NCBI GenBank assembly: GCA_011799875.1
Contig: CM022302.1
Coordinates: 97,419,494 to 97,483,493, forward strand
Reading direction: 5' to 3'
From: Thinopyrum elongatum
Taxonomy: Eukaryota; Streptophyta; Magnoliopsida; Poales; Poaceae
DNA length: 64,000 nt
In this document: positions 43,813-54,378 of the stretch, piece after piece
Numbering within the stretch: position 1 is the stretch's first letter
How the letters are laid out: each line of letters begins with the position of its first letter
Notes under the pieces: model-generated
Seen by the model: the letters and a program-made list of their open reading frames with translations, nothing else
Database searches by the model: none
What the model was told of the DNA's origin: nothing
Position numbers and translations under genes: made by a program

Positions 43813-44201
43813 ATGGCGATCGCGATGCCGCCGCTGGCTAGGGCATCACAGCGAATCCGATATTCCAAGAAAAAAAGGGCAGCGCCGCCGCCGCCGGAGA
43901 GGGACTGGGCGGAGCTATACCCAGACCTCATCTTATCCATCCTCCACAGGCTGGACCAGGCCGAGCTCTTGATCGGCGGCGTGGCGGGTGTGTGCCGCTC
44001 CTGGCGCCGCGCCGCCCGGGTGGAGCCAGAGCTGTGGCACCGGATCGACCTGTGCGGCGGCCTCTAGTACGTCCCGCCGTTCCGCCCCGAGTTCAGCGTC
44101 AACGCCATGGTGCGGAAGGCCCTGCGGCTCAGCGCGGGGCAGACAGAGGCCTTCCTGAGCGAGGGCGTCGACGACCACACGCTCCTGCTGCTCGCCTAGC
44201 G
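43813..44201 (+). pseudogene. F-box protein gene fragment, first exon
   Basis: The ATG at 43813 opens a frame with a basic N-terminus and an F-box around residues 35-75 (DWAELYPDLILSILHRL; VCRSWRRAARVEPELW). F-box proteins are substrate receptors of SCF ubiquitin ligases. TAG at 44065-44067 stops it, but the same frame continues with family-like sequence (FRPEFSVNAMVRKALRLSAG) to a second TAG at 44197-44199 next to a GTAAGA donor. The first stop fits TGG to TAG, the second GAG to TAG. The leucine-rich-repeat exons expected downstream are missing; a CACTA-like region begins at once. GC content (about 70%) contrasts with the flanks and marks a genuine gene origin. Confidence 0.75.
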
Positions 44202-44255
44202 GTAAGAGATTTAACAAGTTCTTCCAGCGTGCCACAACCAACTACCAGCGTGCCA

Positions 44256-44282
44256 CTTTGCCGAGAGCCGCTCTCGGCAAAG
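44256..44282. repeat. Perfect hairpin CTTTGCCGAGAG / CTCTCGGCAAAG
   Basis: 12-bp arms (44256-44267 and 44271-44282) separated by CCG. TTTGCCGAG-type words are common in CACTA subterminal regions. Together with 'caactaccag' at 44238-44247 this may be the decayed left end of the CACTA element. Confidence 0.7.
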
Positions 44283-44642
44283 ATCCGTTCCCAGACAACT
44301 TTTTTACTACTTTCCCCCTGATCCCTGCCGCAAAAAATATATATACAATACACAAACATGTATTTCAAGTCTCAATGTCTAACAATAAACTCACATAACC
44401 ATTACATAAAATAGTTCACACGAATTTCTTTTGAGATCACAAGGTAGCTCTTTAGTACAAATGCCTACTTACTAAACAATAAAGTGGTCAATGCATTTCT
44501 ACATGCGACCACAAGATAAAAGCAACACCACAATTATCACAAACTGAAGAAGAATTATCAAGTTCTTCCATCCACTGAACCCGATAAGCCGCTTCTAGCT
44601 AGCACATCCAGTGAACCCATCCACTGAACCCACTAATTCAGA

Positions 44643-45305
44643 TTTTTCTCTTCTGCTTAAGCACATACTGATTGTAATGATACTCTGTCTTCTCTTTGCT
44701 ATTAAACGAGTCGTGGGAGCTGCCTTCGTAGTAAATCACTTGTTCATTGCATTCAGACCATGAGTCATAGACTCCTGGACATCTACCTCTGTACACCGCA
44801 CACCACTTCATCTACAAAGATAGAGAAAAAAAGACAGAGAAGGAATGCAAGGTTAAAAATATCACAACATACATAATCCATGTAAGCGTTCATCACTCAT
44901 ACAATCAAAAGCATCGCAGGTGGCAATCTAAGAAGTCCATATCAGCACCTACATGACTATATCACTAAATCAACGCCAAACTATCTAGGTGGACTACTCG
45001 GAGGTGTAGTCGGTGAGACCGGTGATTGTGGAGTCAGAGCACGTCAGGGCATCCCCCACGGTGGAGGACCAAGCGTCGCCGAGAATGTACGTCGGTGGAC
45101 TCAATGGCATCGAGTCGTTACACTCCTTACGTGGTGGGGCCTTCTTCTCCTTAGCTGGCGGATTCTTCTTGGTCAGATCCTCAAAATACTTTATTAGGAT
45201 CAGCTGCGGGTGCTTCTCAATGAGCGCCGCCAAGCGGTCCTTGGCGAGCTTCTCCTTGGCCGCGGAGTCGACCCTATTGGAAGATGCGTCGTCGGAGGAA
45301 GCCAT
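44643..45305 (-). CDS. Minus-strand gene with viroplasmin/RNase H1-N-like domain
   Basis: Two coding pieces. The upstream one starts at ATG 45305 (MASSDDASS...), is Lys/Asp-rich and helical with LAALIEKHPQLILIKYFEDL, and ends at a stop at 44994. The downstream one, after a TTTGTAG acceptor, is 44818-44643: KWCAVYRGRCPGVYDSWSEC, then a short link and a YHY motif before the stop. The second piece matches the small fold shared by the RNase H1 N-terminus and the so-called viroplasmin domain, which binds RNA/DNA hybrids. Whether the two pieces are spliced together is not settled, because the donor is unclear. Its location between CACTA-like sequences suggests it is transposon cargo. The domain call is fairly secure; the gene model is not. 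Confidence 0.6.
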
Positions 45306-45473
45306 AGCCGCGAAATCGATCGGTGCTAACACCTTTCATCACACAATGAAAAATAGCATAAGAATCAAACATCAAAGATTACTTCTAAGCAAATTAATCA
45401 TGATGAACACTATCTAACGGATATTTCGACTTTCGGTGATGGTCGAGCTGGGTGAGTCCATCGTGCGTGAAAA

Positions 45474-45636
45474 ATGTATATCACAGGACGAACTCGCGAT
45501 CAAGTCAAGGAGGGAGACATAGAGATTTGCAAAATACATACGGATCTGAATGTTGCAGACCCGTTGACTAAGCCTCTTCCACGAGCAAAACATGATCAAC
45601 ACCAACACCAAGACTCCATTAGTGCAAGTGGGAGAC
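45474..45636 (+). pseudogene. Copia pol C-terminal end
   Basis: One frame encodes the end of Copia RNase H (KIHTDLNVADPLTKPLPRAK), directly followed by a GCAAGTGGGAGAC polypurine tract and an LTR. Everything upstream of about 45420 is missing, so only the 3' end of the element is present. The exact left break could not be fixed. Confidence 0.8.
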
Positions 45637-47383
45637 TGAAGGAAATATGCTCTAGAGGCAATAATAAAGTTGTTATTTATATTTCCTTATATCATGATAA
45701 ATGTTTATTATTCATGCTAGATTTGATTAACCGAAAACTTAGTACATGTGTGAATACATAGACAAACAGAGCGTCCCTAGTATGCCTCTACTTGACTAGC
45801 TTGTTTATCAAAGATGGTTATGTTTCCTAACCATAGACATGTGTTGTCATTTGATGAACAGGATCACATCATTAGAGAATGATGTGATGGACAAGACCCA
45901 TCCGTTAGCTTAGCATAATGATCATTAAGTTTTATTGCTATTGCTTTCTTCATGACTTATACATATTCCTCTGACTATGAGATTATGCAACTCCCGAATA
46001 CTGGAGGAACACTTTGTGTGCTATCAAACATCACAACGTAACTAGGTGATTATAAAGATGCTCTACAGGTGTCTCCGAAGGTGTTTGTTGGGTTGGCATA
46101 AATCGAGATTAGGATTTGTCACTCTGAGTATCGGAGAGGTATCTCTGGGCCCTCTCGGTAATGCACATCATATGAAGCCTTGCAAGCAATGTGACTAATG
46201 AGTTAGTTGCGGGATGATGCATTACGGAACGAGTAAAGAGACTTGCCGGTAACGAGATTAAACTAGGTATGATGATACCGACGATCAAATCTCGGGCAAG
46301 TAACATACCGATGACAAAGGGAATGACGTATGTTGTTATGCGGTTTGACCGATAAAGATCTTCGTAGAATATGTAGGAGCCAATATGAGCATCCAGGTTC
46401 CGCTATTGGTTATTGACCGGAGATGTGTCTCGGTCATGTCTACATAGTTCTCGAACCCGTAGGGTCCGCACGCTTAACGTTCGATGACGATTTGTATTAT
46501 GAGTTATGTGATTTGATGACCGAAGTTTGTTCGGAGTCCCAGATAACATCACGGACATGACGAGGAGTCTCTAAATGGTCGAGAGGTAAAGATTCATATA
46601 TTGGAAGGCTATATTCGGACATTGGAAAGGTTCCGAGTGATTCGGGTATTTTTCGGAGTACCAGGGAGTTACGGGAATTCACCGGAAGAAGTAATGGACC
46701 TTATTGGGCCATACGGGAAAAGAGGAGGCAGGCCAAAGGGGAGTTGGCGCCCCCCCCCCCCCCCCATGGGTCCGAATTGGACTAGGGGAAGGGGGCGGCG
46801 CCCCCCTTGCCCTTTCCTACTCCCTCTCTCTTTCCCTCTTTCCTTCTCTCCTACTCCGAAAAGGGAAAGGGATTCCTACTAGGACTTGGAAGTCCTAGTA
46901 GGACTCCATACACTTGGTGCGCCCCTAGAAGGGCCGGCCTCTCTCCCTCCCTCCTTTATATACGGGGGAGGGGGGCACCCCAAAGAGACACCAAGATTTG
47001 TCTTAGCCGTGTGCGGTGCCCCCTCCTCAGTTACACACCTCGGTCATATCGTCGTAGTGCTTAGGCGAAGCCCTGCGCCGGTAACTTCATCATCACCGTC
47101 GCCACGCCGTCGTGCTGACGGAACTCTCCCTCGTCCTCAACTGGATCAAGAGCTCAAGGGATGTCATCGAGCTGAACGTGTGCTGATCTCGGAGGTGCCG
47201 TACGTTCGGTGCTTAATCGGTTGGATCGCGAAGATGTTCGACTACATCAACCGCGTTAAGCTAACGCTTCCGCTTTCGGTCTACGAGGGTACGTGGACAT
47301 ACTCTCCCTCTCGTTGCTATGCATCTCCTAGATAGATCTTGCGTGAACGTAGGAATTTTTTTGAAATTGCACGTTCCCCAACA
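45637..47383 (+). mobile_element. Copia 3' LTR (BARE/WIS/Angela-like), 1,747 bp
   Basis: Runs from TGAAGGAAATATGCTC to ...CGTTCCCCAACA, so TG...CA. A polypurine tract precedes it. Inside are a perfect 13-bp hairpin (CCTACTAGGACTT, 46875-46887, against 46890-46902), a TATA-like TTTATATACG at 46955-46964 and a 16-C run at 46750-46765. No 5' LTR or target duplication was found, so this is a 3'-end fragment or the product of deletion. It splits CACTA-like DNA at 45.3 and 47.5 kb. Confidence 0.85.
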
Positions 47384-47553
47384 TTATTATTGTTTGTTAT
47401 TATATAGTGCGATGGTTTTGGTATCCGCCTCCGTCGGCCCTCGTCCTGTCTATGATTCGGATGTGGTATATCTATTATCTTTTATAACTATTAGTTTCAT
47501 TTAGTGTTTATGACAATTATGCCGACCAACGTGACATATATTTTTTTATCTAG

Positions 47554-47859
47554 GAGGTATGTGAACCGGAAATTCCAACCGACCCTATTGTCGAGAGGTT
47601 AAATTTAGTTGAAGAAGAAAACAATTACTTGAAGGAAAAATTGAAAAAAATTGAGGAGGAGAAGATGATATTGGAGTTGCATGTTGCGGATGTCGTCGAT
47701 GATCACAAGATCAAGATGGATGCAATGCGCTTGAAGATTAGAAAGTATAGAAAATATGCCATTCATACTGAGGCTTAGTATCATTATGCCGTTGGATCAA
47801 TTGTTACCTTAGTTGCGATTATGATCGCATTTGTTGTTGCATTGAAATGTTTTAGATAG
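47554..47859 (+). pseudogene. CACTA-associated coiled-coil/transmembrane exon
   Basis: After a pyrimidine-rich tract and ATCTAG, an exon encodes a Glu/Lys heptad coiled coil (EEENNYLKEKLKKIEEEK) and, after TAG at 47776-47778, a hydrophobic helix (TLVAIMIAFVVALKCF) ending at TAG 47857-47859. Both parts are in one frame, so the first stop looks like TGG to TAG. This small coiled-coil/membrane protein recurs beside CACTA transposase genes in wheat as I recall. Its function is unknown. The upstream exon is missing because the Copia fragment interrupts the locus. Confidence 0.6.
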
Positions 47860-48034
47860 TTTCAATGTATGGTTTAATTAGATGCTCTGGAGAGCTATAG
47901 TTGTTCAATGAGAACTATGTATGTACTTTGGTTTTAATGTGATGATGAACTTCTATTAATTAATTTGGTCACTTATGTATTCATGATGTTCTGTAATGGT
48001 TTTTGACACACCTAATTATATATAATGCACACAG

Positions 48035-48517
48035 ATGAACCGGCAATGGATGTACGGTGACAGACGCACCTCCGAGTACATTAAGGGCGTGCATAATTTT
48101 CTCGAAGTGGCTGAGGCAAACAAGCAGAATGGTTTTATGTGTTGTCCATGCCCTATATGTGGGAATACAAAGTCTTACTCTGACTCGAAAACCCTTCACA
48201 CCCACCTGCTTTATAAGGGTTTCATGCCACACTATAATGTTTGGACCAAGCACGGAGAAAGAGGGGTTATGATGAAAGACAGCCCGAGCCCTCGTCGCCG
48301 CCCCCCTGCCCCCGACGCCGTCGCCGCGCCCCTGCCCCGAGCCCTCCCCGACGCGCCCGACGCCGTCGCTGCGCCCCTTCCCCCGACGCCGTCACCGCGC
48401 CCCTGCCCAGAGCCCTCGCCGACGGTCCGCGCCGCCCCGCGCTACGGTCCGGCCGGCCCCCTTTTCCTCCCTGTCCTCCTCTCCTATAGCTTGCTTGTTC
48501 ATATAATTTTTAGATGA
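48035..48517 (+). pseudogene. CACTA transposase N-terminus (transposase-associated domain), truncated
   Basis: After CACACAG, ATG at 48035 opens RQWMYGDRRTSEYIKGVHNF and a CPCPICGN...HLLYKGFMPHYNVW zinc-like segment. This is the transposase-associated domain found at the N-terminus of En/Spm TNPD-type transposases. From about 48280 the frame runs into an unrelated Pro/Ala/Arg-rich GC block and stops at 48517. The catalytic transposase body is absent, apparently by internal deletion. Confidence 0.85.
48280..48480. repeat. GC-rich imperfect repeat block
   Basis: Repeated 'gacgccgtc(g/a)(c/t)(c/t)gcgcccc' and 'gagccctc(g/c)ccgac' units at very high GC, fused to the truncated transposase frame. 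It looks like slippage-expanded sequence. Confidence 0.65.
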
Positions 48518-49310
48518 TGTTGATGATAGATATGATGATGTTGATGATAGATGATGTATACTTTTTTTGTTCATATAATTTTTTTTGTTCATATGATGAT
48601 TTTTTTTACATTTTTAAAAAAATGTATGTATGTATGTTCTCTGTATATGTTCATATATGCAAAAGTTGCATTTTTAGAAAAGTTTTATCTATGTATGTTC
48701 TCTGTATATGTTCATATGTGCATTTTTAGAAAAAAATCGTCAGAATGGGTTGTGGGTACTGTCAAATAGATGGAGTAATTTTTGTGGGTGCAAAAGAATT
48801 GGGGAGAATATAGCTCATTTGCAAATCAAAGGAAATATGAATAATTAAAATTCCAACTTTAGAATTTATTAAATATAAGAAAAATATTTACATAGTTAGA
48901 GATATTTGCACAGTTAGAGATATTCATGATCAAAGTCATTTTTTTAGAGAAATTTCCATAGGTCATTAATCAAAGTTAGAGATATTTGCATATATAGGTT
49001 ATTATCAAAGTTGACCAAAGACATTTTTTTAGAGAAATTTGCATAGAGATTTTTTTTAGAGAAATGGTGGAGTTCACAACAACAAAGTGAGGCCGAGAAC
49101 CAAATAACATATGCATGCATACATATATAATAGAAAACTCCTACATGACTCGAGTAAGAAGAGAATCTTTTTTAGGGTTTTTAGATAGAGAAACAAATGT
49201 TAAAATTTGCATATGATGAGTGGTTACTTCATCATGATGATCTTGATAAAACAAATTGAAGAAAGTTTGAATGTATTAAAAGTTTGTCATATTAAAAGTT
49301 TGCAATAATT
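48490..49310. other. AT-rich CACTA interior, no gene seen
   Basis: Starts with a GATGATGTTGAT microsatellite, then AT-rich DNA with repeated 'ttttttagagaaatttgcata' style words. No coding similarity. Confidence 0.5.
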
Positions 49311-49312
49311 TT

Positions 49313-49612
49313 GATCATATGTCAAAGTTTGAATTTTGACATATGCAACATTTGATCATATATCAAAGTTTGATCATATGTCAAAGTTTGAATTTTGACA
49401 TATGCAACATTTGATCATATATAAAAGTTTGATCATATGTCAAAGTTTGAATTTTGACATATGCAACATTTGATCATATGTCAAAGTTTGATCATATGTC
49501 AAAGTTTGAATTTTGACATATGCAACAATATTTGATCATATGTCAAAGTTTGAATTTTGACATATGCAACAATATTTGATCATATGTCAAAGTTTGACTT
49601 TTAACATAGATT
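49313..49612. repeat. Palindromic tandem repeats around CATATGTCAAAG
   Basis: Five good copies and one decayed copy of CATATGTCAAAGTTTGAA followed by TTTTGACATATGCAAC, period about 59 bp then about 45 bp. Each copy is itself an 11-bp-stem hairpin (CATATGTCAAA / TTTTGACATATG). Confidence 0.9.
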
Positions 49613-49633
49613 TATCAAGAATGCCCCCATTAT

Positions 49634-49851
49634 GGATGTGCACAAGTTGATCCAATTTTTTTCTGATCTCATCTATATATATATTCTTCTATATGTCACG
49701 TTGTCTGTCAAAGTATTGAAGAAATCCATGGCTTCATCATTAGCCGGAAGTAACAGGCGTATGATGCTACGAAGCTCTTCAAAGTTGTTTTGGAACGGAG
49801 TTCCGGATAGAATAATTCGCTTTTTGGTACGAATTTCAGCAAAGGCCTTCC
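49634..49851 (-). pseudogene. SNF2-family helicase fragment, left arm of an inverted repeat
   Basis: Read on the minus strand it encodes the SNF2 ATPase motif SGTPFQNNFEELR in one frame (RKAFAEIRTKKRIILSGTPF...), then DEAMDFF. SNF2 proteins are ATP-driven chromatin remodellers. The piece is inverted relative to 49865-50077 with a 13-base spacer, so a transcript through both would fold back. It is too short to show which SNF2 subfamily (for example CLASSY/DRD1 or others). Confidence 0.8.
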
Positions 49852-49864
49852 AAATAGCGATATT

Positions 49865-50077
49865 CGGAAGGCTCTTGCTGAACTTCGTACCAAAAAACTA
49901 ATTATCCTATCCGGGACTCCGTTCCAAAACAATTTTGGAGAGCTTCGTACTATTATGCGCCTGTTACTTCCGGCTAATGATGAAGCCATGGTTTTCTTGA
50001 ATCCTTTGACACTGACAACGTGACATATAGAAGGGTAGATGAGATCAGGAAAAATATGGACCATTTTCTGCACATCC
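49865..50077 (+). pseudogene. SNF2-family helicase fragment, right arm of an inverted repeat
   Basis: On the plus strand it encodes SGTPFQNNFGELR (within RKALAELRTKKLIIL...), then DEAMVFLN. After a frame break at about 50022 it continues with RRVDEIRKNMDHFLHIQNG. By eye it differs from the left arm at about 17 of the first 146 bases (88% identity), with both SGTPFQNN motifs intact. Two diverged paralogous pieces, not a fresh snap-back copy, are therefore likely. Confidence 0.8.
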
Positions 50078-50204
50078 AGAATGGCGCCATTTTGTTAAAT
50101 CCCTTGTTTGACATTCATGAGAGAGGCGGTCCGGGCATCGGACATTCATGAGAGAACTCCGGTAACTCTTCAACATGAGGGGGGACGTCGATCAACCCCC
50201 TCTC

Positions 50205-50390
50205 GCCCGACCAAACCCTAGAAGCGTCGAGGCCACCCCAAACCCTAGAAGCGTTGCCGAGGCCACCCCAAACCCTAGAAGCGTCGAGGCCACCCAAATT
50301 TACCAAGTTAAAAGAGCGTTGTCGAGGCCACCCCAAACCCTAGAAGCGTTGTCGAGGCCACCCCAAACCGTAGAAGCGTTGAGGCCACTA
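50205..50390 (+). repeat. Minisatellite, GAGGCCACCCCAAACCCTAG unit
   Basis: Five to six copies of a 26-30-bp unit 'gtcgaggccaccccaaaccctagaagc(gtt)', one interrupted by an unrelated 20-bp stretch. CCAAACCCTA is only coincidentally telomere-like. It sits in the leader of the following CACTA gene. Confidence 0.85.
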
Positions 50391-50496
50391 ATTAATATTC
50401 CTTGTTGTGATTAGCTAGCTAGGTCTATGTTTGCCACTAATATATCCATCTCTCATGTTTGTATATTAATTGCATGTTGTAATATTTGCAGAAACT

Positions 50497-51918
50497 ATGG
50501 ATCAAAGAGACTTAGAACAAGAAGAGTTGTTGGGGGACATAATCCACGACGGACGTGATGTCTTGTCGTTTCTCAATGACACCGATGGTCTAGAAGGAGA
50601 GGATGAAAGCTCTGGTGATCGAACAATGGAGGAGGAAAGACATGATCATGATGTCTCCGGTGACCGAATGCCGGTGGAAGAAGGAGACCGTGATGACGGC
50701 TCCGGTGACCGAACGGAGGAGGGAGCTGTTGCAAAGTCTGGCGAGGTATATATATAACTAAGCCTGTGCTGACTAGCTAATTGATGCATTAATTGTTTTG
50801 GTATGTACATATATTAACTCTTCTTTCTTCTTTTATAGCCCTCCGGATCGAGCCAAACTTCGGTGACGAGACGTGGCCCAAAGAAAAGGTTGCGCCAGAA
50901 TGAAAGGTTCACGATCACAGCAATCGCGGACGATGGCCAACCGATTGAACCCAGGCGGACCAAGGAAGCATTTTCTGCTCAGTGCGGAGCTATTGTTAGG
51001 GACAGCATCCCGATCAGCATCCAGCTATGGAATAAGCCTAAGAACAAAGACCCTCAAGTTTCTTACGTCACCGATAGACAGAAAGATGATCTTTGGACCT
51101 CGCTGAAGGCAAATTTCACCTTACCGCCAGAGGAGGATCCGAATAAGCCAGTTATAGAACCACTGGTCAAGGTGTGTGCTCTTAAGAAGATGACAGATCT
51201 ATTCAGGAGGTGGAAGAATGAGTTGAAATCAACGTTTGTCGACAAAGGGAAGACTCCAGAATTCACCGGCCGATTTGAGAAGATAAGAGCTGGCCCGCAT
51301 TTGTGGCCTACAAGACATCGGACAAGAGTAAGAAAATTTCAGAGATAAACAAGATAAATGCTGCAAAGAAGCTGTATCACCATCGCACGGGGTCAGGAGG
51401 CTACCTCAAAGCCCGGCCGTTGTGGGACAAAGCTGAGAATGACCTGATTGCTAAAGGGGTCGAACCAGAGACGTTGAACTGGCCAGACCGTTCAAGGACT
51501 TGGTTCTTCGGGGTTGGGGGAACTTTGGACCCTGAAACAGGGAAGTGCCGTTGGACGGACGAGCAACTTGCAATACCTGTCAAGAAGCTTCAGAAGTATA
51601 TCGCCGCAGTGCAGGCAGGGACGTTCATTCCCGACAGAGAGAAGGACGAGCTGACTGAGGCCCTCGGGAATCCTGAGCACCCTGGATGAACACGAGGCAT
51701 GCCAAGCTCCGTTGCGTGGAAGGTTGGGTTTCCCGGCGCAGGCGGTTACAAAACCCGGGAGAGGAAGAGGAAACAGGAGCTGAGCGAAATGCAGAAGCTC
51801 AATGCAAGAGTACTAAAGCTAGAGGAACAAGTTGAGAGCCAGCGAGCTGCCGACCAACCTTCTCAGCGGCACGAATCTACCCCAGAAGCTACCCCGCCAT
51901 CTCAGCGGAGAAGCAGCG
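50497..51918 (+). pseudogene. CACTA second gene (plant transposase, Ptta/En/Spm, Transposase_24-like)
   Basis: Exon 1 from ATG 50497 to 50745 is acidic; exon 2 starts at 50839 after TTTTATAG and stays in phase. A basic region, a segment around DSIPISIQLWNK, and KARPLWDKAENDLIAKG...RTWFFGVGG follow, matching the plant transposase family of En/Spm elements (TNPA-like DNA-binding partner). A C-terminal coiled coil (KLNARVLKLEEQVESQ) ends at 51918. Defects: a frameshift near 51290 and TGA at 51687-51689, which fits CGA to TGA. The frame is cut by the chromovirus LTR at 51919. In an active element it would bind subterminal repeats and help the transposase. Confidence 0.85.
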
Positions 51919-54348
51919 TGTGACGCCCCCGGCCCGATCGTGCACTAATCATACACGCAAATGCACACGATCAAGCCTAAGGACTCACGGGAAGATATCA
52001 CAACACAACTCTAAAACATAAATAAAGTCATACAAGCTTTATATTACAAGCCAGGGGCCTCGAGGGCTCGAATTCATAAGCTTGCGAACAAGCGTCAGCG
52101 GAAGCATCAGATATCTGAGTACAGATATAAAAGAAGATACAGAAAGGCCTTTAGAAAGGCGGGGCAAAAGAAAACACTACGATCGAAAGGCGAAGGCCTC
52201 CTGCCTGGGACCCTCCGATCCTACTCCTGGTCGTCAGTCAACTCGTAGTAGTATCCATCCTCTGGGTAGTAGTAGTAACGATCGTCGGGGCATCTGTCTC
52301 AGGGGGCACCGTCCTCTGGTCTCGACGAACTGATATGGGGGAAAAAGGAAAGAAAAGCAACCGTGAGTACTCTGAAGTACTCAGCAAGCAAGGATCTACA
52401 CTACATATGCAACATTATCAAGGGGAGGCTGTATATGTGGACTGGGCTGCAGAATGCCAGAATAGAGAGAAGGCCTAGTCCTATCGAAGACTAGCATCTT
52501 CAGCGATCTTGCAGCAGTAGAAGAGAGTAGAACATACCATATAATGTAGCAGTAATATAATCAACCTCACCCAGAGATCCTTTCTCGACTCCCTGCGAGA
52601 AAGCAATCCCAGAGCCATACATTCATCAACCTCGTCCTGAGATCCCTTCTCGACTCCCTGCGAGAAGCAATCCCAGAGCCATATATACAGGTCTCATCAC
52701 AGGTATCCGTTCTAAATTGTATCATCACTCAGATACATCCGAGTGTCCTTTACCGTAGGACGGCTATCGATAGAATTTCTTCCCTGCAGGGGTGCACCAA
52801 CTTACCCAACACGCTCGATTAACTCCGGCCGGACACACTTTCCTGGGTCATGCCCGGCCTCGGCCAAACGACACATCGCAACCCTACCTATAGCTCAGCA
52901 GAGAGGTCCCCGTCGGTCTACATCCTAAGCGCTCAGAGGTCTTGGGCCATCGCCCTGTGCACTCCGAGTCGTTGCGCGCAGGAGAAGCCTGGCACCAGAG
53001 GGCGCCGTCCGTCCGTGCCGCCGATGCTGAACTGGACTGTCTACAAGCTTTCGGCTGATGCTACGATGCAAACGCCCATACTATGCCCCGTGATGGTTAG
53101 TGCTATCAACCGAGGCCTGCTCGGATCAAATATCCAAATCGTAGGACTAGGGGCTTGCGTGTAACGAGCGAGACTCACGAAAGATGACCCCCCGTCGCCC
53201 GTCCTAGGACTTGCGGCAAGGGCCATGAATGCCCGGCCGCGCCTCGTATTCACCACTCGGCACCACACTGGCAACCCCCTTCACATCACACGCGGGTACC
53301 CCTCAGGGTCGACCCGCCTTTCCAATAACATTGTAAAGTCCAAGTATCCTGTGTCCATACATCAGGGAATCCGAGGTACCACCCCTCATTGAATTCCCAC
53401 TCGATGTATCCGTCAAGGTGAACTAGGAGGAATCACCCTCACTGGGTCCACACTTGGGTGTTGTAGGACAGCGTCGTTATCGGAAGCGGTGAAGGAGGAA
53501 TCACCCTCGATGACCACGACCGAATAACTACTCTACAGAATTAACATCAGAAGTGCTACATGAGGTTTCACCCTCGACACTCGATAGTAACGCTGCAGTG
53601 TCGTTACAACTAGGGGGGGGTGATGTGCGGTGTCGGGGCCTGGTCTTCAATCCCGTTGATCGGGTCTTCTGACGATCAGCGCGGTAGTCGGGATAAGTGG
53701 GGTCACTGATAGGTCTCTACCCCAGCCTAGACTAAACAGTTTAGGATATGTAGGTAATTATCAACAGCAGGTTACAATGAACAGGCTATGCATCAGAATA
53801 GGTAAAGCGCAGCAGCAGCAATTCTAATGCAAGCATGGGAAATTAGAATGGGCGATATCGGTATGCTCAAGGGAGGGGCTTGCCTGGTTGCTCGCGGCAA
53901 GGGCAGGTCGTCTATGGTGTCTTCGGGATCCGAGCTGCGTCGGTCTCGGGACGACGTCGGGGTCGGGGGCTATCGAGAGAGAAGAGGGGGAGGAAACAGT
54001 ATAAATATATAGCAAACATGAGCATGACAAATACGATACACGTGCTAGGGGTAGTCTAACGCAGCATCACACTAACAGACGGAGCGGGAGAATATCTGAC
54101 GATATTTCCCAGGTCTTTGGATTATCGGACAGAGGATAAGAGGGGAACGGTTGCAAGTTCGGATAGTTAGGGACGCGTGACGGACGAACGGACCGCGTAT
54201 TCAAGTTCGTCTCGTCGTTCTGAGCAACTTTCATGTACAAAGTATTTTCATCTGAGCTACGGATTATTTTATATGATTTTCTAAAGTTTTTATTAATTTC
54301 TGGAATTTATTAATCATTTAATTAACATTATCCGAAACAGTGTCTTGC

Positions 54349-54378
54349 TGACGTCAGCATGACGTCAGCATGACGTCA
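54349..54378. promoter_or_regulatory. Three TGACGTCA palindromes at exact 11-bp spacing
   Basis: TGACGTCA at 54349-54356, 54360-54367 and 54371-54378. ACGT-core palindromes are plant bZIP binding sites. The 11-bp period places them on about the same helix face. The right LTR has only two (60849-60856, 60860-60867). Confidence 0.75.

Noticed and set aside
49632..50073. Open frames spanning the SNF2 foldback (plus 49632-49901, minus 50073-49708)
   Set aside because: They read the wrong strand or frame of the SNF2 pieces; the coding reading points outward from the 13-base spacer on both arms.
52082..52333. 83-codon frame identical at 58617-58868
   Set aside because: Identity only reflects the two LTR copies; no family resemblance or start context argues for translation.
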